Positions 6,586 to 16,622 of a DNA stretch of 17,688 nt are shown in pieces; position 1 is the stretch's first letter; each line of letters starts with the position of its first letter. Below the pieces are notes generated by a model. The model was given only the letters and a program-made list of their open reading frames with translations. It did not search any database and was not told the DNA's origin. A program made the position numbers and the translations under genes. Source of the stretch: Amphritea sp. (GTDB lineage: Bacteria; Pseudomonadota; Gammaproteobacteria; Pseudomonadales; Balneatricaceae); contig JAGPUU010000148.1 in NCBI GenBank assembly GCA_018067325.1, positions 1 through 17,688 on the forward strand, given 5' to 3'.

Positions 6586-7080
6586 TTAGTTTGAATTATT
6601 CTTAGTATCAGAAAACCATATCATATCGATAATCAGCATTGCTGCACCGATAGTAATCGCCGTATCGGCAAGGTTAAATGCAGGGAAATAATAACCCTTG
6701 TAGTGCAGCGAAATGAAGTCGATTACATACCCCTGCACTATTCGGTCGTAAAGATTTCCCAGTGCACCGCCTAATAACAGAGCCAGCCCTGCACCCAACC
6801 AACGCTGGTGACGCGGAGTACGCGCCATCCACACCAGCAATACAATGCTGACGCCTACCGCTATAGCGGCAAAAAACCAGCGCTGCCAGCCTCCCGCTTT
6901 AGCCAGAAAACTGAACGCCGCCCCGGTGTTATGCAGCAGAGTCAGATCAAATACGGGCAACTGGGGATGCGCAACACCATAGGGCAGTAAGCTAGTAGCT
7001 TGGTACTTAGTAAACAGATCCAGTACTAAAACCACTGCCACCAGCCAGAGCCAGCCAAGCGCTGTTCGCTGAATAGTCAT
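6586..7080 (-). CDS. lspA: Lipoprotein signal peptidase (signal peptidase II)
   Basis: A 164-residue integral inner-membrane aspartic protease that removes signal peptides from diacylglyceryl prolipoproteins. Family blocks are all present: VLVLDLFTK (residues 17-25), LLHNTGAAFSFL (48-59), GGALGNLYDRI (104-114), YVIDF with catalytic Asp121, and FNLADTAI with catalytic Asp139, the same 18-residue spacing as in E. coli. Four hydrophobic membrane segments are visible (about 8-24, 68-86, 95-110, 137-155). ATG 7080 has AAGG 8 nt upstream; it lies 10 nt after ileS and 11 nt before fkpB, so it is part of the ribF-ileS-lspA-fkpB operon. Confidence 0.97.
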   Translation of the reverse strand: MTIQRTALGWLWLVAVVLVLDLFTKYQATSLLPYGVAHPQLPVFDLTLLHNTGAAFSFLAKAGGWQRWFFAAIAVGVSIVLLVWMARTPRHQRWLGAGLALLLGGALGNLYDRIVQGYVIDFISLHYKGYYFPAFNLADTAITIGAAMLIIDMIWFSDTKNNSN

Positions 7081-7090
7081 ACTTCAGGCC

Positions 7091-9895
7091 TTATGCAAAG
7101 CTTCGCTGTTCGCCGTCACCAGCAACGTTATCTACGCAGCGTTCACATAGCTCTTCATGCTCTGCACTGCTACCCACATCTTCACGATGGTGCCAACAAC
7201 GACCACACTTCGCCTGCTCGGTTTTAACAACGTTTATGCTCAGCCCTTCCAGCTCAGTGGCAACGGCATCAACAGCTTCTGCAATCGGACGTACTGCCGC
7301 CTGCGAGGTAATCAGTACGAAACGTAGCTCATCCGCCAGCTTCTCCAACTGTACCTGCAAATCAGGCACACAGAACAAAGTCACTTCCGCCTCAAGACTG
7401 CCGCCAATATTGCCAGCGTTACGCTGATTTTCCAGCTCTTTGTTCACCGCAGTTTTAACCGTCAGAACCTGCTGCCAGTAATCACGCCCCAGTTCTGCAC
7501 CATCATCCATCTTAGTCAGGCCGGTATACCAGGTAGCCAGTTGAACTGACTCAGCCCGATCACCTGGAAGTTCATTCCAGATTTCATCGGCGGTAAAGCT
7601 AAGAATCGGAGCCACCCAACGCACCATCGCTTCAATAATATGATACAGAGCGGTCTGACAGGAGCGGCGCGCCACTGAATCGGACTTGGCGGTATACTGT
7701 CGATCCTTGATAATATCCAGATAGAAACCACCCAGATCCAGCGAACAGAAGTGTGATATTTTCTGATATACCTGCAGCATCTGGTACTGATCGTAATGAC
7801 CTTCCAGTTCATCCTGCAGGCAGGCCGCACGATCTACCGCCCAACGATCCAGCGCGACCATGTCCTCTGGTGCAACTATATCGGTTTCAGGGTTAAAGCC
7901 TTCCAGATTAGACAGCAGGAAGCGTGCAGTATTACGAATACGGCGATAAGCGTCGGCGGTACGTTTCAGAATTTCATCAGAAACCGTCATTTCAGAGCTG
8001 AAATCAGTCGAAGCCACCCACAAACGCAGAATATCCGCACCATACTTATTCATCACTTCCTGGGGCGAGACAACATTACCCACAGATTTAGACATCTTAC
8101 GGCCATCACCATCTACGGTGAAACCATGAGTCAGCACCTGTTTGTAAGGCGCGCAACCTTTAATGGCTATACTGGTCTTCAGCGAGGATTGGAACCAACC
8201 GCGATGCTGGTCAGAGCCTTCCAGATACAAGTCCGCAGGGAACTGCAGACCCTCTGTCTGATCAAGCACGGAGTAATGGGTCACACCGGAATCAAACCAG
8301 ACGTCTAAAGTATCCAGCACTTTCTCATACTGATCGGCATCATCGCCCAACAGTTCGGCAGCATCCAGATCAAACCAGGCATCGATACCCGACTGCTCAA
8401 CCTTCAACGCCACCTGCTCAATCAGGCTAGCAGTATCCGGGTGCAATTCGGCAGTCGTTTTATTGACAAATAACGCGATAGGTACGCCCCAGGTGCGCTG
8501 ACGGGAAACACACCAGTCAGGGCTCTGTTCGACCATCGACTCGATCCGGTTTTGGCCCCAGCCTGGGAACCACTCAACCTGCTTGATCGCTTCCAGCGCA
8601 TCCTTCTTCAGACCTTTCTCTTCCATGCTGATAAACCACTGAGGAGTGGCGCGGTAGATCAGTGGTGTTTTGGTTCGCCAGCAGTGTGGATAACTGTGGC
8701 TGAATTTGTTTTTCAGAATCAGACGATCATTGGCTTCCAGCGCAGCAACGATCGCATCTTCAACTTTATAAACGTGCTGTCCAGCAAACTCACCGGCGTT
8801 TTCAGTGAATACACCATTAGCACCGACCAGATTCAGCGTACCTATGCCATAAGTGCGGCCAACGTTAAAGTCTTCCACGCCGTGATCAGGTGCGGTATGT
8901 ACCGCACCGGTACCCGCATCGGTAGTAACATGATCACCCAGGATCACCGGTACCTGCTTATCATAGAACGGGTGGTGTAGTTGCTGATTTTCCAGAGCAG
9001 CGCCCTGACAACGGCCAACAACCGCATAATCATCGATGCCGTAACGTTGCATCGCATCTTCAACCAATTCTTCAACCACCAACAGCCGCTCACTGCCGGC
9101 CTGAACCAATACATAGTTCAGCTCAGCGTTCAGAGAAACGGCCTGGTTGGCAGGTAAGGTCCAGGGCGTTGTTGTCCAGATAACCACCGAAGCGTCACCT
9201 TCACCGGACAGCTCCTCAAAGCAGCTCAGGAAAGCGGCTTGATCCACCGGCGCGAAGCGCACATCAATCGCCAGTGAAAATTTATCCTGATATTCAACTT
9301 CCGCTTCAGCCAGTGCAGAACCACCGACGACGCTCCAGTATACCGGCTTATAACCTTTAACCAGGTGGCCATTTTCAGCGATACGGCCCAGCGCCCGAAT
9401 GATGTTGGCTTCGGTGTCGAAGTTCATGGTCAGGTATGGATTTTCCCAGTCACCGAGAACACCCAGACGAATAAAGTCTTTCTTCTGTCCCTCTACCTGA
9501 CGGGCGGCATATGCACGGCACTTCTCACGAAAATCACCGTAAGAGAGTTTAACGCCAGCCTTACCAAACTTCTTCTCAACATTGTGCTCGATCGGCAGAC
9601 CATGACAGTCCCAACCCGGCACATAAGGGGCATCGAAACCCGCCAGTGTACGAGACTTAACGATAATATCTTTCAGAATTTTATTAACCGCGTGACCGAT
9701 ATGAATATCACCGTTCGCATAGGGAGGGCCATCGTGCAAAATAAACTTTTCACGACCCGCGCCGACTTCACGAATCTTCTGGTACAGATCCATCTTCTGC
9801 CACTGTTTCAGCATCTGAGGCTCTTTCTGAGCCAGATTGCCGCGCATCGGGAACTTAGTATTTGGTAAGTTCAGGGTCGGTTTATAATCGGTCAT
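7091..9895 (-). CDS. ileS: Isoleucyl-tRNA synthetase
   Basis: A 934-residue class I aminoacyl-tRNA synthetase that charges tRNA-Ile. The ATP-binding HIGH motif is at 65-68 ([11 protein letters not shown]) and KMSKS at 600-604 ([12 protein letters not shown]). The CP1 editing domain lies between, with [13 protein letters not shown] and [12 protein letters not shown] blocks typical of the hydrolytic pocket. The C-terminus carries a complete zinc finger, Cys897/Cys900 in CGRCWHH and Cys917/Cys920 in LCERC, the bacterial type 1 form associated with mupirocin sensitivity rather than the eukaryotic-like IleS2. The upstream ribosome-binding site is weak (AGAAG). It begins 33 nt after ribF and ends 10 nt before lspA. 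Confidence 0.98.
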   Translation of the reverse strand: MTDYKPTLNLPNTKFPMRGNLAQKEPQMLKQWQKMDLYQKIREVGAGREKFILHDGPPYANGDIHIGHAVNKILKDIIVKSRTLAGFDAPYVPGWDCHGLPIEHNVEKKFGKAGVKLSYGDFREKCRAYAARQVEGQKKDFIRLGVLGDWENPYLTMNFDTEANIIRALGRIAENGHLVKGYKPVYWSVVGGSALAEAEVEYQDKFSLAIDVRFAPVDQAAFLSCFEELSGEGDASVVIWTTTPWTLPANQAVSLNAELNYVLVQAGSERLLVVEELVEDAMQRYGIDDYAVVGRCQGAALENQQLHHPFYDKQVPVILGDHVTTDAGTGAVHTAPDHGVEDFNVGRTYGIGTLNLVGANGVFTENAGEFAGQHVYKVEDAIVAALEANDRLILKNKFSHSYPHCWRTKTPLIYRATPQWFISMEEKGLKKDALEAIKQVEWFPGWGQNRIESMVEQSPDWCVSRQRTWGVPIALFVNKTTAELHPDTASLIEQVALKVEQSGIDAWFDLDAAELLGDDADQYEKVLDTLDVWFDSGVTHYSVLDQTEGLQFPADLYLEGSDQHRGWFQSSLKTSIAIKGCAPYKQVLTHGFTVDGDGRKMSKSVGNVVSPQEVMNKYGADILRLWVASTDFSSEMTVSDEILKRTADAYRRIRNTARFLLSNLEGFNPETDIVAPEDMVALDRWAVDRAACLQDELEGHYDQYQMLQVYQKISHFCSLDLGGFYLDIIKDRQYTAKSDSVARRSCQTALYHIIEAMVRWVAPILSFTADEIWNELPGDRAESVQLATWYTGLTKMDDGAELGRDYWQQVLTVKTAVNKELENQRNAGNIGGSLEAEVTLFCVPDLQVQLEKLADELRFVLITSQAAVRPIAEAVDAVATELEGLSINVVKTEQAKCGRCWHHREDVGSSAEHEELCERCVDNVAGDGEQRSFA

Positions 9896-9928
9896 TGTCG
9901 TATCGCTTCTGGATCGTCTAATTTGGCC

Positions 9929-10861
9929 TTATAAGGCGCCTGTCAGAAAATAGTTCCTGACCTGTTTAATATCGTTATCTATCTGTTGCTTCAAGCTATC
10001 CAGTCCATCAAATTTTTTCTCTGGACGAATAAAGGCTTTAAATTCCACTGTCAGTAACTGGCCGTACAAATCACTATCAAGGTCAAACAGGTGTGCTTCC
10101 AGTACTGGATGCTGGCCATTTACCGTCGGCCGCATCCCTACATTAGCCACACCCTCTGCCGATAGCCCTTTCCCAGTAACCGTTACCGCATAAACACCTT
10201 CAAGAGGGCAGTGAAATCGGTGCATCCGTACATTGGCCGTGGGCACACCGATCGTCCGACCTAACTTCTGACCGTGCATAACCCGGCCGGTAACACAGTA
10301 AGGACGACCCAACAGCGTCTCAGCCAGGGCTAAGTCGTTGTGCTGCAGTGCTGTCCTGATTCGAGAGCTACTAACCCGCTCGTCATCGACATCAAAAGTC
10401 TCAGTATTTACCACCCTGAAACCATAACGCTCACCGCTCTGGCGTAGCATGTTGTAGTCTCCACTTCGATCACAACCAAAGCGAAAATCATCTCCCACCA
10501 CAAAATGCTGAACCGCTAGGCCTTTTAGCAACAACTCGTCGACAAACTGATCAGCACTCATGGTGCGTAACCGTTCGTTAAAGGTGAGACACAACACTCT
10601 GTCGACACCCTGGGCTTTGAGCAAACGAACTTTCTCATCAAAGCGTGTAAGCCGGGGTGGAGCCTGACTACCCGAAAAAAACTCTCGGGGCTGGGGCTCA
10701 AAAATAATCACCACCGCTGGCAAACCGAGTTCCTCTCCTTTACGAAGAACCTGTGCCAGCACTTGCTGATGACCCAGATGCACACCATCAAAGTTGCCGA
10801 TCGTTGCAACACAGCCTTTATGCTTGTCACGCAGATTATGCAAACCCCGAATTAACTCCAT
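9929..10861 (-). CDS. ribF: Bifunctional riboflavin kinase / FAD synthetase
   Basis: A 310-residue enzyme converting riboflavin to FMN and FMN to FAD. The N-terminal adenylyltransferase domain (about 15-185) has the nucleotidyltransferase motif GNFDGVHLGH (22-31), the FEPQPREFF block and SSSRIR (164-169). The C-terminal riboflavin kinase domain (about 186-308) begins GRPYCVTGRVMHGQKLGRTIG with PTAN at 207-210 and has GVYAV, GVANVGMRPT and LEAHLFD. ATG 10861 is preceded by GAGGTGAC, a good ribosome-binding site. It is the first gene of the ribF-ileS-lspA-fkpB operon, downstream of murJ in the same direction. Confidence 0.97.
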   Translation of the reverse strand: MELIRGLHNLRDKHKGCVATIGNFDGVHLGHQQVLAQVLRKGEELGLPAVVIIFEPQPREFFSGSQAPPRLTRFDEKVRLLKAQGVDRVLCLTFNERLRTMSADQFVDELLLKGLAVQHFVVGDDFRFGCDRSGDYNMLRQSGERYGFRVVNTETFDVDDERVSSSRIRTALQHNDLALAETLLGRPYCVTGRVMHGQKLGRTIGVPTANVRMHRFHCPLEGVYAVTVTGKGLSAEGVANVGMRPTVNGQHPVLEAHLFDLDSDLYGQLLTVEFKAFIRPEKKFDGLDSLKQQIDNDIKQVRNYFLTGAL

Positions 10862-10900
10862 GTCACCTCAATCTCATCAGCAAATAAAAATAAGCGCGAA

Positions 10901-10906
10901 ATTATA
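10901..10906 (-). promoter_or_regulatory. Probable -10 element of the ribF operon
   Basis: A perfect TATAAT (minus strand, 10906-10901) lies 40 nt upstream of the ribF ATG within the 93-nt murJ-ribF gap. No matching -35 at 16-18 nt was found; the nearest TTGATA is 22 nt away. It may need an activator or be weak. Confidence 0.4.
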
Positions 10907-10954
10907 CCCCAGTTAGACCAATATTCGCTATCAATCAACGGGGATATAGGCCGA

Positions 10955-12610
10955 TTAATGGCGCAGATCCCGGAGGCGCATCCCCAGCAACAGCAATACC
11001 ACCAGATAGATCAGCCCTCCACCAGTAACCAGCATCGCCATCTGCGAGATCCGTTGCCACATATCAAACGCCAGCCACTGCTCCGGACTATCTGCAAGCA
11101 GCAGCAGAAAACCTATCATCGCAGCGTTCGCAGCCGCCATGCGCAACAACCATTTTAACCAACCAGGCTGCCAGCTAAACACGCCTTCTTTGATCAACCC
11201 ACGCAACAACAACCCGGCATTCAAGAAAGCAGCAAGCGTCGTCGCCAGCGCCAGACCCACATGGTCAAGCGGGCCGATCAAGAGCAGATTCAGCGCCATA
11301 TTCACGACCATCGCATAGATACCGATCCTGACCGGCGTTTTAGTATCCTGGCGTGAGAAATACCCCGGAGCCAGCACTTTAATCAGCATAAAGGCCATTA
11401 AGCCACAGGCGTAAGCCCGCAAGCTCATCGCCGCCATCATCACATCCCGGTCAGCCATCTCTCCGTAATGGAACAACGTTGCAATCAGAGGCTCAGCCAA
11501 CACCAACAGAGCCATCGCGGCAGGCATACCGATAAGCAATACCATGCGCATTGCCCAGTTCAATGTTCGGGAAAAATGGTCGGTACTTCTCTCCGCATGC
11601 TTACGGGATAAGCTCGGCAGGATAACGGTTGCGATGGCGATACCAAAAACACCCAGTGGCAGCTCAGCTAACCGATCTGAATAATAAAGCCAGGAGACAC
11701 TGCCAGTCTGTAGAAAAGACGCCAGCAAAGTATCCAGTAACAGATTTATCTGGCTAACCGAGACACCGAATAGCGCAGGCACCATCAATGTCAGGATGCG
11801 TTTGACACCCTCATGATCAAAACCTAGTTTTGGCGAGGGAAGCAACTGAAGTCGCCAGAGGAACGGAATCTGAAACAGCAACTGCACTGAACCGGCAATG
11901 AGCACACCCAGCGCCAACGCCATCACTGGCTGATCAAACAGTGGTTGCATCCAGATTGCCGCACCGATCAACGATAGATTCAGCAATACCGGGGTAAACG
12001 CAGGTACCGCAAAACGCTCGTAACTATTCAGAATACTACCGGCAAATGCGGTCAGAGAGATCAGTAACAGATAAGGGAAGGTAAAACGCAGCATCTCAAC
12101 TGCCAACTCATATCGCAATGGGTCGTTTATATAGAAACCAGGCGCAAAGACAGCCGCAAGCACGGGAGCACCCAGCACCCCCAGGGCGGTAATAAACACC
12201 AACACCAACCCGAGACTACCTGCCACCCTATCAACCAACTCTTTAATAGCAGAGAGATCCTTCAGGCTGCGATATTCCGACAACACCGGCACGAACGCTT
12301 GGGAAAAGGCCCCTTCGGCAAACAGACGGCGTAGGAAGTTAGGAATCTTAAAGGCGACAAAAAAGGCATCAGCACTACTACCTGCACCAAAATAGTTAGC
12401 TACCACCACATCACGCACCAGCCCCAAGACCCGTGAAAGCATCGTCATCATGCCAACCAGTGCACTGGAGCGTAATAGACTACGCGACTTTGTGACCTTA
12501 TGTTCCGACGTTTTACCCCCCTCTTTTTGAGAGCCGTCCGGCTGCGATTCTTTTCTGCTCAATGCCTTACTTTCCTGCCACCCAGATGGTTTGCAGATGA
12601 TGATACCCAT
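10955..12610 (-). CDS. murJ: Lipid II flippase MurJ (MviN family)
   Basis: An integral inner-membrane protein that flips the peptidoglycan precursor lipid II. The MviN core begins SLLRSSALVGMMTMLSRVLG. It retains the residues essential in E. coli MurJ: Arg24 (GLVRD), Asp39 (SADAFF) and Arg52 (NFLRRLFAEGAFSQAF). The remaining sequence is a long run of hydrophobic segments consistent with 14 helices. Start is uncertain. The ATG at 12610 gives 551 residues but has no clear Shine-Dalgarno. The frame extends to TTG 12685 (576 residues). TTG 12562 has AGGA about 10 nt upstream and gives 535. Even the shortest leaves a hydrophilic Ser/Lys/Gln-rich extension of about 26 residues before the point where E. 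coli MurJ (511 residues) begins. Divergent from rpsT. Confidence 0.93.
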   Translation of the reverse strand: MGIIICKPSGWQESKALSRKESQPDGSQKEGGKTSEHKVTKSRSLLRSSALVGMMTMLSRVLGLVRDVVVANYFGAGSSADAFFVAFKIPNFLRRLFAEGAFSQAFVPVLSEYRSLKDLSAIKELVDRVAGSLGLVLVFITALGVLGAPVLAAVFAPGFYINDPLRYELAVEMLRFTFPYLLLISLTAFAGSILNSYERFAVPAFTPVLLNLSLIGAAIWMQPLFDQPVMALALGVLIAGSVQLLFQIPFLWRLQLLPSPKLGFDHEGVKRILTLMVPALFGVSVSQINLLLDTLLASFLQTGSVSWLYYSDRLAELPLGVFGIAIATVILPSLSRKHAERSTDHFSRTLNWAMRMVLLIGMPAAMALLVLAEPLIATLFHYGEMADRDVMMAAMSLRAYACGLMAFMLIKVLAPGYFSRQDTKTPVRIGIYAMVVNMALNLLLIGPLDHVGLALATTLAAFLNAGLLLRGLIKEGVFSWQPGWLKWLLRMAAANAAMIGFLLLLADSPEQWLAFDMWQRISQMAMLVTGGGLIYLVVLLLLGMRLRDLRH

Positions 12611-12692
12611 TAAGCTATTAAAATGCTTGTTCAAACCGCGCTTAACGCCAATAAATCCGGGCGCTATATATTGACTTATTCTCAATTACCTA

Positions 12693-12721
12693 TTGACACT
12701 CAGACCGCAAACATGAATAAT
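12693..12721 (+). promoter_or_regulatory. Promoter of rpsT
   Basis: Consensus TTGACA (12693-12698), 17-nt spacer and AATAAT (12716-12721). Transcription would begin near 12728, leaving a leader of about 100 nt before the rpsT GTG. It overlaps the divergent 5' region of murJ, for which no clear promoter was identified. Confidence 0.65.
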
Positions 12722-12779
12722 CTCGCGTCTTAATTTTCGATGCTCAGACGTTTAATAATAAACATTTGGGCATCTCTAT

Positions 12780-12808
12780 ATCGACTAACTTTCGTCGATT
12801 AACTTTTA
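12780..12808 (+). promoter_or_regulatory. Repeats and small stem-loop in the rpsT leader
   Basis: ATCGAC (12780-12785) and GTCGAT (12794-12799) form a 6-bp stem with an 8-nt loop. The region is also a degenerate 14-bp tandem repeat sharing the core CGAYTAACTTT (12782-12792 and 12796-12806). It sits between the promoter and the GAGGAG ribosome-binding site, where S20 autoregulation acts in E. coli; a role here is inferred. Confidence 0.35.
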
Positions 12809-12830
12809 AATAGTTTAGAGGAGTCGGATT

Positions 12831-13097
12831 GTGGCTAAGTCCGCAGGATCCCGTAAACGCGCTCGCCAAGCCGAGACGCGCCGTCAGAATAACGCGAGCC
12901 TGCGTTCCATGGTTCGTACTTACGTTAAAAGAGTAGTTACTGCTATTGAGTCTGGCGACCACGCAGCTGCTACAGCAGCTTTCGTTGCAGCACAGCCTTT
13001 AATGGATGGTGCAGTAACTAAAGGCATTTACAACAAGAATCAGGTTGCTCGCAAGAAGAGCCGCATGAACGCTGCTATCAAAAAGCTGGCTGCATAA
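12831..13097 (+). CDS. rpsT: 30S ribosomal protein S20
   Basis: An 88-residue protein, about the length of E. coli S20 (87). The sequence VAKSAGSRKRARQAETRRQ, the RSMVRTYVKRVVTAIESGD helix and C-terminal KGIYNKNQVARKKSRMNAAIKKL are the S20 signature; it is an early 16S rRNA-binding protein. The start is GTG at 12831, preceded by AGAGGAG at 7 nt. Use of a non-ATG start is notable because E. coli rpsT begins with UUG and this weak codon is part of its translational autoregulation. It is transcribed alone, opposite to murJ, and followed by a strong bidirectional terminator. Confidence 0.98.
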   Translation: MAKSAGSRKRARQAETRRQNNASLRSMVRTYVKRVVTAIESGDHAAATAAFVAAQPLMDGAVTKGIYNKNQVARKKSRMNAAIKKLAA

Positions 13098-13122
13098 TCT
13101 CTCTGAGACGCAACCCGCAATA

Positions 13123-13149
13123 AAAAAAACCGGCTATGCCGGTTTTTTT
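13123..13149. terminator. Bidirectional intrinsic terminator between rpsT and proB
   Basis: ACCGGC (13129-13134), a 3-nt TAT loop and GCCGGT (13138-13143), flanked by an A-run (from 13122) and a T-run (13143-13149). The structure is symmetric, so it can end both rpsT (plus) and the convergent proB (minus). Confidence 0.92.
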
Positions 13150-13182
13150 ATGCCTGAAAAAAGAGAACTAAAAAAGGGAACC

Positions 13183-14307
13183 TTACGCCAGCACCAAATT
13201 ATCCCGATGCACCAACTCTTCCTCACCCACAAATCCCAGCAAAGCTTCGATACGAGAACTAGGCTGACCGATGATCTTTTGCGCATCTCGAATCCCGTAG
13301 TTCACCAAACCACGACCTATCACCTTGCCATGCTCATCAGAAAGAACGACCATCTCACCACGGGAAAATGACCCGGTGACCGCTCGCACACCCGTAGGCA
13401 GCAAACTCTTACCCCGCTCAACCAGCGCCGCCACAGCGCCAGCATCCAAAGTTAAAGTACCACGAGCCTGTAAATGCCCAGCAATCCACTGCTTCCGCGC
13501 CGCCATAGGCGATTGCTCCGGCACCAGCATAGTCCCCAGGTCAGACCCATCCCGCAGCTTCAGCAACACATTATCTTCCCTACCACTGGCAATCAGCGTC
13601 ACCGCACCGGAGCGCGCAGCCAGTTTCGCAGCACGCACCTTAGTTGCCATACCACCCTGACCCAGAAGACCACCGCCACCAGCCATCGCCTCTAGCGAAC
13701 TATCACCTGCCATCGCTTCAGAGATCAGAGTTGCATCAGGGTTAGAACGGGGGTCTGCTGTATATAAACCATTTTGGTCTGTCAGCAGAATCAGCGCATC
13801 AGCTTCAACAAGGTTCGCTACCAGCGCACCCAAAGTATCGTTATCACCAAAACGGATCTCTTTGGTCACCACAGTATCGTTTTCATTCACAACCGGCACT
13901 ACACCAACAGACAACAAAGTCTTCAGAGTAGCCTGTGCATTGAGGTAACGTTTTCGATCAGAGTGATCTTCGTGGGTCAGCAGAATCTGTGCTGTATGGG
14001 TATCATGTCGTTTGAAATTGGTCTCATAGGCCTGCACCAACCCCATCTGCCCAACTGCCGCGGCAGCTTGCAATTTATAAACCTCGTGAGGGCGCTTAGA
14101 CCAGCCTAACCGTACAATCCCCTCAGCAATGGAACCAGAGGAAACCAGCACAACCTCTACACCATCCCGGCGCAGCTGAGCCAGCTGATCCACCCAGCGA
14201 CCGATAGCCGCCAGATCCAACCCCTTACCATCATCTGTAAGTAATGCACTACCAATCTTCACAACCCAGCGACGGGAAGTTTTCAGCTTATTACGCGCCT
14301 GACTCAC
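13183..14307 (-). CDS. proB: Glutamate 5-kinase
   Basis: A 374-residue enzyme for the first step of proline synthesis, ATP phosphorylation of L-glutamate. The amino acid kinase domain (about 12-265) has [10 protein letters not shown] (14-23), [32 protein letters not shown] and [13 protein letters not shown] for substrate binding, and [12 protein letters not shown] domain (about 285-365) follows, with [15 protein letters not shown] and [17 protein letters not shown], as in full-length proteobacterial ProB. The start is GTG 14307, with GAGAGAG about 9 nt upstream; there is no nearby ATG. It lies 123 nt downstream of obgE on the same strand, an association also seen in Pseudomonas; no convincing promoter was found in the gap. 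Confidence 0.97.
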   Translation of the reverse strand: MSQARNKLKTSRRWVVKIGSALLTDDGKGLDLAAIGRWVDQLAQLRRDGVEVVLVSSGSIAEGIVRLGWSKRPHEVYKLQAAAAVGQMGLVQAYETNFKRHDTHTAQILLTHEDHSDRKRYLNAQATLKTLLSVGVVPVVNENDTVVTKEIRFGDNDTLGALVANLVEADALILLTDQNGLYTADPRSNPDATLISEAMAGDSSLEAMAGGGGLLGQGGMATKVRAAKLAARSGAVTLIASGREDNVLLKLRDGSDLGTMLVPEQSPMAARKQWIAGHLQARGTLTLDAGAVAALVERGKSLLPTGVRAVTGSFSRGEMVVLSDEHGKVIGRGLVNYGIRDAQKIIGQPSSRIEALLGFVGEEELVHRDNLVLA

Positions 14308-14430
14308 TGGTAATTACTCTCTCAAAAAATCACCCACACTACCTGAGCGATCCTTACTGAAAAAACTGACCTATAACAGGAAACAAGACCTAAGCCTCGC
14401 CAAATACCGCTCCGGTAGAGTCAACAGCCC

Positions 14431-15636
<1,206 letters not shown>

Positions 15637-15690
15637 TCACCTCCAGACACACTGGATCCAGGTGCTAAACATAATGCCACTCAAACCGGC

Positions 15691-15730
15691 TGTTGAAAGC
15701 ATACCTTCTAAACAGGATAGACTTTCAACA
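15691..15730. repeat. 9-bp perfect inverted repeat upstream of obgE
   Basis: TGTTGAAAG (15691-15699) and CTTTCAACA (15722-15730) are exact inverted copies 22 bp apart, between the rpmA terminator and the obgE start. No T-run follows. It may be an operator for the obgE promoter or a stem in its leader. No confident -35/-10 pair was found here. Confidence 0.5.
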
Positions 15731-15755
15731 ACAAGCTCAATCAGCTACCAGAAAC

Positions 15756-15786
15756 AAAAAAAGCCCCGCAACCGCGGAGCTTTTTT
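15756..15786 (-). terminator. Intrinsic terminator after rpmA
   Basis: In the minus-strand transcript GCUCCGC (15780-15774), a GGUU loop and GCGGGGC (15769-15763) form a 7-bp GC-rich stem with one G-U pair, followed by seven U (15762-15756). It lies 17-47 nt after the rpmA stop and should end or attenuate the rplU-rpmA transcript before obgE. Confidence 0.88.
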
Positions 15787-15802
15787 AAGCATAAAAGCCG
15801 TA

Positions 15803-16060
15803 TTAAGCGGTTTCTACAGTGATATATTTACGCTTTTGCGGGCCTTTAACAACAAATTTAACAACACCGTCTGCCTTAGCAAACAGGGTGTGATCTTTGC
15901 CGATACCTACATTTGGGCCAGCGTGAAACTTAGTACCGCGCTGACGAACCAGGATATTACCTGCAACAACTACCTGACCACCAAAACGCTTAACACCTAA
16001 GCGTTTTGACTCGGAATCGCGACCGTTACGCGTACTACCTGCTGCTTTCTTATGAGCCAT
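15803..16060 (-). CDS. rpmA: 50S ribosomal protein L27
   Basis: An 85-residue protein with the L27 signature: N-terminal [20 protein letters not shown], which reaches toward the peptidyl transferase centre, then [21 protein letters not shown] and GKDHTLFA. The N-terminus starts directly at MAHKK, without the cleavable extension known from Firmicutes. ATG 16060 is preceded by AGGAG at 8 nt and lies 24 nt after rplU; the pair is co-transcribed. Confidence 0.98.
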   Translation of the reverse strand: MAHKKAAGSTRNGRDSESKRLGVKRFGGQVVVAGNILVRQRGTKFHAGPNVGIGKDHTLFAKADGVVKFVVKGPQKRKYITVETA

Positions 16061-16084
16061 TTGTCACTCTCCTACCAAACAGTC

Positions 16085-16396
16085 TTAGGCATTGATGCCA
16101 GTGATTTTTACTTCTGTGAAGTGCTGACGGTGACCCATCTGCTTCATGTGGTGCTTACGACGCTTGAACTTCATGATATGAACTTTCTTAGCGCGACCGT
16201 GGCTAACAACCTCAGCTGTAACCTTAGCACCTTCAACAACTGGCGCGCCGATTTTAACATCGTCGCCGTTAGCTACTAGAAGAACACGGTCAAATTCAAC
16301 ATTTGAACCCGCTTCTACAGCCAGTTTTTCCAGTTTCAGAGTATGACCTTCCTGAACTCGGTACTGCTTACCGCCGCTCACAATTACTGCGTACAT
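16085..16396 (-). CDS. rplU: 50S ribosomal protein L21
   Basis: A 103-residue protein, the same length as E. coli L21, beginning [17 protein letters not shown] and containing [21 protein letters not shown] near the C-terminus, the 23S rRNA-binding signature. The open frame continues upstream, but ATG 16396 is chosen because GGAG lies 6 nt before it and the protein family starts here. The predicted promoter at 16500-16528 lies inside that upstream extension, which excludes longer starts. First gene of rplU-rpmA. Confidence 0.98.
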   Translation of the reverse strand: MYAVIVSGGKQYRVQEGHTLKLEKLAVEAGSNVEFDRVLLVANGDDVKIGAPVVEGAKVTAEVVSHGRAKKVHIMKFKRRKHHMKQMGHRQHFTEVKITGINA

Positions 16397-16449
16397 TTTA
16401 ATCTCCAGTTTAAAACCCATCCTGCTACTAAATAAGACGCCTACTTTAA

Positions 16450-16462
16450 ATGGTTGAACCAT
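16450..16462. promoter_or_regulatory. Palindrome in the rplU leader
   Basis: ATGGTT-G-AACCAT is a 13-bp perfect palindrome with a single central base, about 54 nt upstream of the rplU start and downstream of its predicted transcription start. The one-base centre makes it a poor RNA hairpin but a plausible protein-binding site. Confidence 0.3.
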
Positions 16463-16499
16463 ATGGTAGGGAGCGAATTTGGATAGGTTAGGGCGCGAG

Positions 16500-16528
16500 A
16501 TTATATATAAACACCTCCCAGGACTCAA
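16500..16528 (-). promoter_or_regulatory. Promoter of rplU-rpmA
   Basis: On the minus strand TTGAGT (16528-16523), 17-nt spacer, TATAAT (16505-16500); expected transcription start near 16493, giving a leader of about 97 nt. Confidence 0.8.
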
Positions 16529-16557
16529 GCATAAATATAGATATTAGTCTGACTTTC

Positions 16558-16586
16558 TTGACACCCGGATACGCACCCCCTAGCAT
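16558..16586 (+). promoter_or_regulatory. Promoter of ispB
   Basis: Consensus TTGACA (16558-16563), 17-nt spacer, TAGCAT (16581-16586); expected start near 16593, about 30 nt before the ispB ATG. It faces away from the rplU promoter, with about 30 bp between the two -35 boxes. Confidence 0.75.
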
Positions 16587-16622
16587 GCGACCATACATTT
16601 TAAGAGCTTACTATCCGTTCCT

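Noticed and set aside
7796..9868. Long plus-strand open frames (142-170 codons) within 7796-8308, 8552-8980 and 9365-9868
   Set aside because: They lie entirely antisense to ileS, which is unmistakable; their translations have no recognisable domain and no ribosome-binding context.
12744..12962. Minus-strand 72-codon frame opposite rpsT
   Set aside because: Antisense to rpsT and its leader; no protein signature.
14308..14430. Possible proB promoter or strong obgE terminator in the obgE-proB gap
   Set aside because: No -35/-10 pair with acceptable spacing was found, and the only hairpin (14405-14417) has a 5-bp stem with three U after it.
16397..16528. A 147-residue version of L21
   Set aside because: The extra 44 residues are unlike any L21, and the region contains the rplU promoter and leader.
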